Of a stretch of DNA of 64,000 nucleotides, positions 1 to 7,541 are shown piece after piece. How positions within the stretch are numbered: the stretch's first letter is position 1; every line of letters starts with the position of its first letter. A model generated the notes under the pieces. The model was given only the letters and a program-made list of their open reading frames with translations, did no database searches and was not told where the DNA came from. Position numbers and translations under genes: made by a program. The DNA lies in the NCBI GenBank assembly GCA_964636985.1, contig CAZWSX010000026.1, positions 1 through 64,000 on the forward strand, given 5' to 3'. The stretch comes from CAZWSX01 sp964636985. Lineage in GTDB: Bacteria > Planctomycetota > Planctomycetia > Pirellulales > Pirellulaceae.

Positions 1-1
1 G

Positions 2-1546
2 CCAGAATCCACACGAACACATCCTGATGCACTTCCAGCGGCAGACGGTTGCGGACGCGAATTCAATTCCCTCGATGCCCAACGTGAGTCCGGCGAGGCA
101 TACATCAAGAGCCAAGCATCCGAGGGTTGGGTGCTGCTCACCGAACGCTACGACGACGGTGGCTTCTCCGGCGGCAACCTAGAACGGCCAGCACTTAAAC
201 GGCTACTCGCGGACATCGAGTCGGGGAAGATCGACGTTGTCGTTGTCTACAAAGTCGACCGTCTTAGTCGGTCGCTGCTCGACTTCGCCAAGCTGATTGA
301 GTCCTTCGATCGGCGCCGTGTTTCACTTGTCGCAACGACACAGTTGATCAACACGAGTAGCTCGATGGGGCGTCTTATGTTGAATGTTCTCATTTCGTTT
401 GCCTCCTTCGAACGAGAAATTTTCCGAGACAGGACCATCGACAAGATCGCCGCGGCCCGTCGCAAAGGCAAATGGTCCGGTGGCATGCCGCTGCTTGGCT
501 ACGACGTCGAGCCAAACAGCTCCAAGTTGCGCATCAATCCAGTTGAAGCCCAACGTGTGCTCGCGATCTTCCGCATCTACTTGGAACTCCAATCGATCGT
601 CGAAACCATCGCCGAACTCGATCGTCGCGGCTGGGTGAACAAGAGATGGACGACCCGCGACGGTGAAGAGCGTGGCGGGCGCCCGTTCAACAAATCGACA
701 CTACATCACTTCCTGACGAACGTCACCTACTTGGGGAAGGTGCGCTACAAGGATGAAGTTCACGCCGGCGAACACGAAGCGATCGTCGACGAGGATCTGT
801 GGCGCCAGGTGCAGACCGTCTTGGCCCGTAACCACCGTGGCGGCGGAGGCGAGGTCAGGAACAGATTCGGAGCCCTACTCAAAGGTCTCTTACGATGCTC
901 TGCGTGCGACGCCTCGATGACACCCACGCATGCCAAAAAGGGTGCCAACCGCTACAGATACTACTGCTGCGTCCAGGCCCAGAAGCGTGGCTGGAGCACC
1001 TGCCCTGCCAAATCCATTCCCGCCGGGGAGATTGAGAAACTTGTCGTCGAGCAGGTGCGACTGGCTTGCCAGAATCCACAACTCCTCGAATCAACAATCG
1101 AGGCCGTCCGAGCGCAAGCTGACGCCGAACTCATCGCCGTTCGCTCCGAACTCGGCGGCCTCGAACAAGACATCTCGCGCTGGTCTTCCGAACTTCAGCG
1201 AGTCGTAACGACGCTCGCGATCACCGAAGACTCGCCTATGGCCGCCTACGTGGCAGATCTTTCTGAGCGCATTCGCGGCGCCGAAACTCGCGCCACGGAG
1301 CTTCGCACCCAGCGAACAGCCTTAAGTGCAGACCGGCCCACAGCCCAACAGGTTATTGAGGCCGTCCGCGAGTTCGACTCGCTGTGGGCATCAATGTCGC
1401 CGCTCGAACAGACTCGCCTCGTTCAAGCGCTCGTTGAGCGAGTCGACTACGACGGAACGACTGGCCAAATCGATATCTCGTTCCGCGCCAGCGGGTTTCA
1501 AGACCTGACCAACAAGCTTACCAGCGAAGCAGAGGACGCAGCATGA
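2..1546 (+). CDS. Large serine recombinase, 5' end cut by window edge
   Basis: Site-specific recombinase of the resolvase/large serine family, which cuts and rejoins attachment sites of integrative elements. Visible are the EFNSLDAQRE segment, the YKVDRLSRS motif, the SSMGRLMLNVL and FERE helices of the catalytic domain, a recombinase domain, a zinc ribbon with Cys pairs (RCSACDAS, YYCC, CP) and a C-terminal coiled coil of about 80 residues. The frame is open to base 2, so the gene begins upstream and the catalytic serine of the N-terminal strand is not in view. The residues before EFNSLD do not resemble the family, so a breakpoint or frameshift near base 55 is possible. The stop codon overlaps the next gene as ATGA. 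Confidence 0.9.
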   Translation, partial: PESTRTHPDALPAADGCGREFNSLDAQRESGEAYIKSQASEGWVLLTERYDDGGFSGGNLERPALKRLLADIESGKIDVVVVYKVDRLSRSLLDFAKLIESFDRRRVSLVATTQLINTSSSMGRLMLNVLISFASFEREIFRDRTIDKIAAARRKGKWSGGMPLLGYDVEPNSSKLRINPVEAQRVLAIFRIYLELQSIVETIAELDRRGWVNKRWTTRDGEERGGRPFNKSTLHHFLTNVTYLGKVRYKDEVHAGEHEAIVDEDLWRQVQTVLARNHRGGGGEVRNRFGALLKGLLRCSACDASMTPTHAKKGANRYRYYCCVQAQKRGWSTCPAKSIPAGEIEKLVVEQVRLACQNPQLLESTIEAVRAQADAELIAVRSELGGLEQDISRWSSELQRVVTTLAITEDSPMAAYVADLSERIRGAETRATELRTQRTALSADRPTAQQVIEAVREFDSLWASMSPLEQTRLVQALVERVDYDGTTGQIDISFRASGFQDLTNKLTSEAEDAA

Positions 1547-1941
1547 AAGTGACCATTTCCACGAACCTGCATTTGAAGTTGCCACGCCAGCAGGTGCCCC
1601 AAGCAACTAGCGAGGCGCCTTCGGCTGGTCGCATCCCGCGCGTGGCACGGCTAATGGCACTGGCACATCGATTCGAAGCATTGATCCGCGACGGAGTCGT
1701 GACAGGACAGGCGGACATCGCTCGACTGGGACGCGTCACTCGGCCAAGGATCACGCAGATTATGAACCTCCTCTTTCTCGCCCCCGATGTTCAAGAGGAG
1801 TTGCTCTTTCTGCCCGCGATCGAACGTGGACGCGATCGGCTCAAGCTCTTTGAGCTACTCCGGATAGCCAGCGAGTGGAACTGGGCCAAGCAGCGCAAGA
1901 TGTGGCAAAACCTGCGAACGGATAAGTCGGTAGGGGAGTGA
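1543..1941 (+). CDS. Small helix-turn-helix protein coupled to the serine recombinase
   Basis: A 132-aa protein with a central ParB/KorB-like helix-turn-helix (about residues 40-80: QADIARLGRVTRPRITQIMN). Its ATGA start overlaps the recombinase stop, so the two are translationally coupled and probably act together, for example as a directionality or regulatory partner; that role is inferred from context only. A degraded second copy of the same domain lies on the other strand at 22628-22756, so this recombinase/HTH pair has been in this neighbourhood more than once. No other domain is recognisable; the C-terminal 50 residues are basic and probably helical. Confidence 0.75.
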   Translation: MKVTISTNLHLKLPRQQVPQATSEAPSAGRIPRVARLMALAHRFEALIRDGVVTGQADIARLGRVTRPRITQIMNLLFLAPDVQEELLFLPAIERGRDRLKLFELLRIASEWNWAKQRKMWQNLRTDKSVGE

Positions 1942-2027
1942 GCGAACGCTCGCAATTCGTCAGCGCACGCTGCGACTGACACGCATCGAGGGGCATTAGG
2001 ACATGGACGCCGCAAACAAACCAAGTC

Positions 2028-2237
2028 ATGAGTCGTCCGAAGCAGTGGGCGACGGGGAGCGGAAGTACTCTGATCGGCGCCCAGCAGACCGGTCGAAAGG
2101 CCTACCTCCTGGAACTGGACCCGCTCTACTGCGACGTGATCGTTAACCGTTGGGAGAGGTTCACAGGGCTGAAGGCGGAACGGGTTGCTGCTGTCGGACC
2201 TGCCGAAACCGCCACGCACGTTCCAGAAGCCAAATGA
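2028..2237 (+). pseudogene. C-terminal fragment of a DNA methyltransferase
   Basis: From base 2055 the frame reads GSGSTLIGAQQTGRKAY followed by ELDPLYCDVIVNRWE, the SAM-binding motif I region and C-terminal helix of N6-adenine/N4-cytosine methyltransferases of the kind found on phages and plasmids. The catalytic motif (D/N-PPY) and everything else N-terminal are missing, because the upstream sequence is the end of the HTH gene and an 86-base spacer without methylase coding. It is best read as a deletion remnant and cannot be an active enzyme alone. It overlaps the 3' end of the membrane protein gene on the other strand. Confidence 0.7.
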
Positions 2238-2775
2238 TTAGAAGTGATGCAGAGTAGAACAGGCAAGCAAGCGCAAACAAGCTCGGCCAATGGATCGGCA
2301 GTAAATCTTGCGTATCAATCAACGTCCAAACGAGGACAAGCGAATCACGGTCGAAATCCAGATACGCGAAGCGCCACTCACTTATCGTTGCGGCACTGAG
2401 AGCAGCAGCCGTCGTAGTTGCAGGGAGAACCTCCCTGAGACCAAATTGCAGCCGGCGAGGCGCACGAAGCCAGCGCTCACTCAGAAATACAACCGCCGCC
2501 AAACTTACTACGCAAAAGATGACATTGAACAAAACGCCGAAACCATTCCATTTCATTTCAGCAGTTGGCACGGGTCCGTTCCAGTAACATTCCACGAGAT
2601 TGGCACCGGTGAAGGGCCAGCCGAAATCCGACCATTCAGTCAGGACACCAAGGTTGGTGATTCCGAATGTGTTGCATTTTTCAATTTGCCGAGCCACCAA
2701 TCCCGCGAGCACAATCAAGCCAACGACCCACGTGAGCCAGTGCCATCGATACCAGGGGCGAGCGTTTGGGGCCAT
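2161..2775 (-). CDS. Membrane protein of unknown function (4 predicted TM segments)
   Basis: A 204-aa protein starting MAPNARPWYRWHWLTW; this internal ATG is chosen because the 80 codons upstream in frame are polar, overlap the neighbouring region and lack membrane character, whereas the protein becomes membrane-like right after it. Hydrophobic segments are visible near residues 15-32 (VVGLIVLAGLVA), 80-98 (LFNVIFCVVSLAAVVFL), 120-135 and 165-185 (LFALACLFYSASLLIIWLL). No catalytic motif is seen and I do not recognise a family. No clear Shine-Dalgarno precedes the start. It sits inside the phage-like remnant but nothing ties it to phage biology. Confidence 0.55.
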   Translation of the reverse strand: MAPNARPWYRWHWLTWVVGLIVLAGLVARQIEKCNTFGITNLGVLTEWSDFGWPFTGANLVECYWNGPVPTAEMKWNGFGVLFNVIFCVVSLAAVVFLSERWLRAPRRLQFGLREVLPATTTAAALSAATISEWRFAYLDFDRDSLVLVWTLIDTQDLLPIHWPSLFALACLFYSASLLIIWLLERAWRFRQVRQQQPVPPSAL

Positions 2776-2914
2776 TTCGGAATTGTATCGACCGTGTTGG
2801 CCCAGTTTGGCAAATACGGGCGTCCAGCGCCAGACTTCGCACACCATCCCCACCAACGAGAAAACGCCCACACGTGCGAAACGTGGGGCGTCAGGACCTA
2901 GATTGATCGTGTTC

Positions 2915-3232
2915 CTACGCGTTGGCGGCAAATGTCCCACGATCGGCCTTTTTGAACCGCGACTGGGCGCCTTTGACTTTGATCTCCCGGCAGATCGCTG
3001 CATAGAGAGTCGCATGGGGCGTCTTGCCGTTCGGGCTCGACCACAATCCCTTGGTTGCCATTACTTCGATCAGTTCTTGGCAGTTCATTGGCTCTTTCGA
3101 GGAGCCTAAGACTTGTGCCGCCGCATCGAGAGCGCTGACCCGCTTTGGCTTGTCGGCCTTGGGCGTTTTAGCCTTGGCGGGCTTCGCGGTAGATGCCTTC
3201 TTCGGTGCCGGTTTCTTCGTAGCCTTGGACAT
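2915..3232 (-). CDS. HARE-HTH-like winged-helix protein with Lys/Ala/Pro tail
   Basis: A 105-aa protein. The first 35 residues are a basic Lys/Ala/Pro-rich tail resembling histone-H1-like sequence (KKPAPKK, KPAKAKTPK), followed by a winged-helix domain: ALDAAAQVLGSSKEPM, then IEVMATKGLWSSPNGKTPHATLYAAI and a basic end. The order and the SPNGKTPHATLYA segment fit the HARE-HTH domain (HB1/ASXL/restriction endonuclease HTH), a DNA-binding module linked to restriction and chromatin proteins. The start at 3232 is supported by AGGAG seven bases upstream on the coding strand. It is divergent from the terminase genes with 125 bases between start codons. A nucleoid-type DNA-binding role is inferred. 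Confidence 0.75.
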   Translation of the reverse strand: MSKATKKPAPKKASTAKPAKAKTPKADKPKRVSALDAAAQVLGSSKEPMNCQELIEVMATKGLWSSPNGKTPHATLYAAICREIKVKGAQSRFKKADRGTFAANA

Positions 3233-3357
3233 GTGCAATCTCCTAAAATGGAATGGGAAATCGTCCACGGTTGGACAGTCAAACATCAGCCAGGACTCTC
3301 GCGACACATCAAGCGTGTTTTTGGCCATTCGGGCAGGGATTCTTGAGGGAGGGCAGC

Positions 3358-3978
3358 ATGTCAATTACTCCTGCGCGCAGACTCGCGATTGCGCAGCGCC
3401 GCCAACAGGTCGCAAAGCTCTATCTCTCGGGGAAGGGGCAGGTGGAGATTGGGCAAGAGTTGAACCTCGCTCAATCCACAATCTGCAAAGACCTTGAACA
3501 CATCCGCACGGCCTGGCGAGAGTCGTCCATTCGAGACTTCGATGCCCAGCGCGATCTTGAGATTGCTCGCTTGAACCAGATCGAAAAAGAAAGCTGGGCC
3601 GCCTGGGAACGCTCCCAGCAACCCGCTCAAACCGCAGTGGTGAGCGGCGCCGCAGGTTCCCAAACCGCCAAGCGAACTCTTCGGCACCAATGTGGCAATC
3701 CGCGGTTCTTGGAGTTGGCGCTCCGCTGCAACGAGGAACGCAGAAAGCTTCTTGGTCTGGATGCGCCGCTTAAGATTGCACCAGTAACACCAGATAGCCG
3801 CCCCCTGACCATCGAGCAACGGCGCACCCACATCTTCGCGATCATGCGTGAGCAATTGGGCGCAGAGTCGATTCGTGCATTGGAGGGGGCAGTACATGGA
3901 TGCGAAGCGGATACGGAAACTCTTGGAGAACTTGACCGACGAGGAGCTATTACGATTGAGCCCGCTGGGGATGACTAG
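3358..3978 (+). CDS. Small terminase subunit-like DNA-binding protein
   Basis: A 206-aa protein with an N-terminal helix-turn-helix at about residues 25-52 (GQVEIGQELNLAQSTICKDL), then a long charged helical stretch. Position directly before a large terminase gene, with an 83-base overlap, and the HTH match the small terminase subunit of tailed phages, which recognises pac/cos DNA for packaging. The start at 3358 follows GAGGGAGGG four bases upstream; an in-frame upstream start at 3253 is possible but less well supported. The C-terminal 60 residues lie within the overlap and are the least certain part. Function rests mainly on gene order. Confidence 0.7.
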   Translation: MSITPARRLAIAQRRQQVAKLYLSGKGQVEIGQELNLAQSTICKDLEHIRTAWRESSIRDFDAQRDLEIARLNQIEKESWAAWERSQQPAQTAVVSGAAGSQTAKRTLRHQCGNPRFLELALRCNEERRKLLGLDAPLKIAPVTPDSRPLTIEQRRTHIFAIMREQLGAESIRALEGAVHGCEADTETLGELDRRGAITIEPAGDD

Positions 3979-5392
3979 GAACCAGTCACCACATCCCAGG
4001 CAGGCCGAGTTCCTTAGCCTGCAGTGTGAAGAGGCGTTATTCGGCGGCGCATGTGGGGGAGGGAAGACTCTGACCCTCCTCTTATGGTTGGCACAAGGCA
4101 TTGACGTCCCAGGCTACTCTGGCGTCTTCTTCCGTCGCACGTATGCGCAACTTACGAAATCCAATGATTCGCCGCTCACGAAGTCACACGAGCTCTACAA
4201 GCCGCTGGGCGGCAAGTACAAAGCCAGCGAATACCGTTGGACGTTCCCCACCGGCGCCACCATCGAATTTGGTCATCTCCAACACGAGATGAGCGTGATG
4301 GATTACCAAGGGCCTGCGTACCATCGCGTGGCGTTTGACGAACTGACGCAATTCTCCGAAGCTCAATACACGTATCTCTTCAGCCGCATGCGGATGAGAA
4401 GAGACTTCCCGGTTCGCATGGGCGTCCGTGCTGCCAGTAACCCGGGCGGGCCTGGCCATAGCTGGGTGAAAGCCAGGTTCATCACGTCCGATGCGGAGAA
4501 GGTGATCCAATCGCTGCGTCCGTTGGAACCAAGTCCTTCCGGCCTGATCTTCTGGCCCAGCGAGAATCGCGCCTTCGTCCCCGCTCGTGTGGCGGATAAC
4601 CCGTCGCTCGATGTGGACGACTACGTCGATCGCATGCAGACGAACTTGCCACTCGTCCTGCGCCAGCGTCTTCTGAATGGTGATTGGAGTGTTGTTGAAG
4701 ATGCGATCATTCGGCTCGATTGGCTCCGCTACTACACGACTCAAGGCGACCTGCTCAAGGCACACGACGCCGACGGCAAAGAACGGTGGCAAGTTGACCA
4801 GCGACAATGCCAACGCTTCGCGACCATCGATACCGCGGGCACCAGCGCCCAGAAGGCCGCTGAGAAGCGTGGAAGGCCCGCCAGTTGGTCCGTCTGCCAG
4901 ATATGGGACTGGCCGCAGACGAAGTTCTTGTTCCTACGGTACGTCTGGCGCGATCGCGTTGCATGGGAAGGGCTTAAGTCAGGCGTGCGCCATACGCTCA
5001 ACCAGTGGCGGCCGTCGCGGGTCCTTATCGAGAACGCTCATCATGGTCAGCCATTGCATGCTGAATTGACTCGCTTCAACGCCCAGTTGATCAGTACCTA
5101 CCCGGGCAAGCCAAGCGAATCAGGTCGCCCGGGCAAAGTGGAGCGCGCCACGGACCTGCTCAACAAGTTGGAGCATGGCCAGGTCTTCCTTCCCAAGTTC
5201 AACAACAGCTGGCTCTCGGAGTTGGAGGCCGAGTGGCTTTCGTGGACGGGGCTAGATGATGAAACCAGCGACCAGATCGACGCCGCTGCCTACGCAGCGC
5301 GCCACGCTGAGAAGAACGCCAACGTCTCTTGGGGCGTGATTACGTCCAAGGGAGATCGTTACCGCCCCAGGGCCGTCGGAGGCGGCTGGTAG
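3896..5392 (+). CDS. Phage terminase large subunit
   Basis: A 498-aa packaging ATPase/nuclease. The ATPase domain shows Walker A near residue 48 (GGACGGGKT), Walker B near 142 (HRVAFDELTQ) and the coupling-type segment AASNPGGPGH; the RNase-H-like nuclease domain shows the first acidic residue in FATIDTAG (about 310), a middle LIENAHHG and the last acidic residue in QIDAAAYA (about 461). All catalytic positions look intact. The start at 3896 is preceded by GGAGGGGG, so the gene overlaps the small subunit by 83 bases, which is usual for phage packaging genes. No portal, protease, capsid or tail gene follows: the next gene after 560 bases is a recombinase, so the module is cut short here. Confidence 0.9.
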   Translation: MDAKRIRKLLENLTDEELLRLSPLGMTRNQSPHPRQAEFLSLQCEEALFGGACGGGKTLTLLLWLAQGIDVPGYSGVFFRRTYAQLTKSNDSPLTKSHELYKPLGGKYKASEYRWTFPTGATIEFGHLQHEMSVMDYQGPAYHRVAFDELTQFSEAQYTYLFSRMRMRRDFPVRMGVRAASNPGGPGHSWVKARFITSDAEKVIQSLRPLEPSPSGLIFWPSENRAFVPARVADNPSLDVDDYVDRMQTNLPLVLRQRLLNGDWSVVEDAIIRLDWLRYYTTQGDLLKAHDADGKERWQVDQRQCQRFATIDTAGTSAQKAAEKRGRPASWSVCQIWDWPQTKFLFLRYVWRDRVAWEGLKSGVRHTLNQWRPSRVLIENAHHGQPLHAELTRFNAQLISTYPGKPSESGRPGKVERATDLLNKLEHGQVFLPKFNNSWLSELEAEWLSWTGLDDETSDQIDAAAYAARHAEKNANVSWGVITSKGDRYRPRAVGGGW

Positions 5393-5951
5393 GCGCGAAA
5401 GTGGCACAAAACGGGCATTTCTTGGGCAAATCAGGGCCTTTTGCCTCCCGTTCGCCTCGGTTTGGAAAGAATCTGGACGGATGCCCACAGCCCGCACTTA
5501 ACCCACCTTCACAAACAGCCCACTTAAGTCCTTATTCTTCGCCTGACGACCTCCCAAAACACCAGCTTCCGGGGGGGAATGAACGCGCGCAAATCTCAAG
5601 AATTATTCCACTCATGGTATTCCTGACGTGTTCCAGACGGGGGATATCAATGGCGCGTTCGATCGGGGATTTGGCGCCAAATAGAGGCAAGGATGCGGCG
5701 GAAGAAGTGGCGGGGTTATTCCCCGCGGTCATGGCAAAGAGATTGGGATTATCGCCGCCAACTAGATGTGGCGACGTCGTGAAGAAGGGGCAGTGGTATT
5801 CCCTAGCCGGTGACGGGTGACCTACGGAACTGGACCCAAGATGGGCGAACTGGGTCCGAACTCGCTTGCATTCTTTCGACGTTGAGGTAACTCATGATCA
5901 CGCGAACTCCCTTGTTCCGCGTGCTAAACAAATTCTACCGAGTTGTCAAAG
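5393..5951. other. Gene-free stretch after the terminase
   Basis: No convincing coding sequence is seen on either strand. The only structure I can point to is a 7-base perfect inverted repeat at 5832-5838 and 5851-5857 (GGACCCA/TGGGTCC, 12-base loop) shortly upstream of the tyrosine recombinase, which could be a recombinase arm or terminator-type hairpin, though it lacks a T run. This is where portal and head genes would be expected in a complete prophage. Confidence 0.5.
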
Positions 5952-6647
5952 ATGAAAGCCCATCGCACTCGATCAGCCGATCCCACCAAGATTCTGTTTC
6001 GAAGTGAGATCACTGCTATTCTTCGAGACCTACAACGCAAAGGCAAGCGCTCGCCAAGTACGCGTTTGAATCTCATCGTCTTCCGTCTGGCAACATGTTG
6101 TGGGCTACGAGCCAGTGAGATCGCGAACCTGCGTGTTGGCGACGTCCGCGTTGAGATTTCGCAGCCCCACATCCGCATTCGCGTTGGTGCTGCGAAAGGT
6201 GGCAGGCCTCGTACTGTGCCGCTCTGGTGGGACGCGGGGACGCTTGAGGATCTGCAGGCTTGGAAGCGGGACCGAGCGGGAAACGCGGATGATCCCTTCG
6301 TCGCACCGCTGCACAGCACCAAGCGATTCTCTCGTCACACTCTTCGCAAGCGATTCCGCACTGCGTGCCGATCACTTGGCGCCGAACGCCTGGCCACACT
6401 GACCATTCACCACGGCCGCCATACCTTCATCTCACATGCACTCGCTGGCGGTAGAACATTGGCAGAGGTTCGCGATGCTGTGGGGCACGCGAATATCTCG
6501 ATCACGTCGGCGTACCTGCACGTGGCCGTTGAGGATGACGGTGTGGGGAGGTTGTTTGGGGAGACCTTTGCCCGTAGCTATAATCGTCATGATCCATTTA
6601 TCCTCCGCCCGTCGTCACCTGACTCTCCAACGATTGCGAGTCAGTAA
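5952..6647 (+). CDS. Short tyrosine recombinase (integrase family)
   Basis: A 231-aa recombinase consisting almost entirely of the catalytic domain. The first Arg box is GLRASEIANL, the Lys strand AAKGGRPRTVPL, the H-x-x-R box HHGRHTFISHAL, and the last His plus tyrosine nucleophile lie in VGHANISITSAYLHV. All six usual positions appear present. The N-terminal arm and core-binding domain of standard integrases (about 300 aa or more) are absent or reduced; a TAA at 5925 in frame excludes a longer N-terminus. ATG 5952 is preferred over TTG 5943. Its 3' third is duplicated in degenerate form at 14822-15014, bracketing the sigma/RTX/kinase cassette. The ECF sigma gene starts 18 bases after its stop. 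Confidence 0.88.
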   Translation: MKAHRTRSADPTKILFRSEITAILRDLQRKGKRSPSTRLNLIVFRLATCCGLRASEIANLRVGDVRVEISQPHIRIRVGAAKGGRPRTVPLWWDAGTLEDLQAWKRDRAGNADDPFVAPLHSTKRFSRHTLRKRFRTACRSLGAERLATLTIHHGRHTFISHALAGGRTLAEVRDAVGHANISITSAYLHVAVEDDGVGRLFGETFARSYNRHDPFILRPSSPDSPTIASQ

Positions 6648-6665
6648 CATCCGAACCTATCGCCC

Positions 6666-7241
6666 ATGGATACGACATCCAATTCGCTGTTGTACAAACT
6701 GTCACAGCCTGAGTTTGGGTCGTCGTGGAACCGTTTTGTTGAACTCTACACGCCGATGTTGTTTTATTGGAGCTTGCGCACAGGCCTTAGTGAAGCAGAC
6801 GCCGAAGATCTGGTTCAAGACGTGCTGCTTGTTGTGTTCGCGAAGGTGCGTTCGTTCGATCGCAGGCGAGATGGCTCTTTTCGAAAGTGGTTGCAAGTTG
6901 TCACGCTAAATAAAGCCCGCGAACGGTTTCGGCGACGCAGCTTATCGATCATTCGTAGCGACGGGGAATTTGATCCGCTGTCCGACGTGGCCGATCGATC
7001 GACCATAGACGAGTTCTGGGAAGTTGAATACCGGGGCCAATTGGTCCATCGGGCGATGCAGATTATGCAGTCTGAATTTGAGCCGAAGACCTGGCGCGCT
7101 TGTTGGGAACACGTTGTACAAGAGCGCCCCGCGAAGGAGGTCGCGGAGGAGTTGGGACTCACAACCAATCAAGTCTGGGTCTATTCCTCGCGCGTCCTCA
7201 AGCGGCTGAAGGACGAACTAAACGACCTGATCGAGGACTAA
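6666..7241 (+). CDS. ECF-family RNA polymerase sigma factor (module A)
   Basis: A 191-aa sigma factor with region 2 at about residues 20-90 (FVELYTPMLFYWSL, EADAEDLVQDVLLVVFAKV) and region 4 at about 125-185 (VVQERPAKEVAEELGLTTNQVWVYSSRVLKRL). It directs RNA polymerase to a specific set of promoters. It lies 18 bases after the tyrosine recombinase and upstream of the RTX protein and a Ser/Thr kinase on the same strand. In planctomycetes ECF factors of this type are commonly encoded beside such kinases, which are thought to control them; here that link is inferred from order. No anti-sigma gene is seen, although the kinase at 11517 has a zinc-finger-like Cys/His N-terminus. Confidence 0.88.
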   Translation: MDTTSNSLLYKLSQPEFGSSWNRFVELYTPMLFYWSLRTGLSEADAEDLVQDVLLVVFAKVRSFDRRRDGSFRKWLQVVTLNKARERFRRRSLSIIRSDGEFDPLSDVADRSTIDEFWEVEYRGQLVHRAMQIMQSEFEPKTWRACWEHVVQERPAKEVAEELGLTTNQVWVYSSRVLKRLKDELNDLIED

Positions 7242-7367
7242 CTAGGCACTGTCTCGCAAATGTAAAAGTGTGACGAACACCTGGGCTCGAATGACAAATT
7301 GCGGCCTTTTTCAGGCAATTGCCCGCCAATAAGCCGGGTCTGAATGAATTACGGGACAGTGCCTAGT
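7241..7367. mobile_element. MITE-like 127-bp element with terminal inverted repeats
   Basis: Bases 7241-7256 (ACTAGGCACTGTCTCG) and 7352-7367 (CGGGACAGTGCCTAGT) are inverted repeats of 16 bases with one mismatch. The 95 bases between have no coding potential. The size and ends fit a miniature inverted-repeat element or the two ends of an insertion sequence whose transposase was deleted. It begins at the last base of the sigma factor stop codon, so it sits between the sigma factor and the RTX gene. No second copy was noticed in this window. Confidence 0.6.
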
Positions 7368-7541
7368 CTGTTCGCTAAGTCCTTATCTCACAAGAGGTTA
7401 TTCCTCGGCGAAGCGGACGTCGTTTTTTTCTGTGTTTCGTGTGTAAGGTTTCAGCCCGAAGCGCATTTTGACTCCTGTTGCCGATGAGCAAGGTCAACCC
7501 GGTGGTTTACCCGAAGCTCTTCCAATGCGGGGAGAATCAAC

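Noticed and set aside
6..55. Residues before EFNSLDAQ as the true recombinase N-terminus
   Set aside because: They do not resemble the catalytic serine strand of the family; the open frame alone is not evidence, and the true start lies outside the window or behind a breakpoint.
2028..2237. Methyltransferase gene as a functional small enzyme
   Set aside because: It lacks the catalytic D/N-PPY motif and most of the fold; only motif I and the last helix remain.
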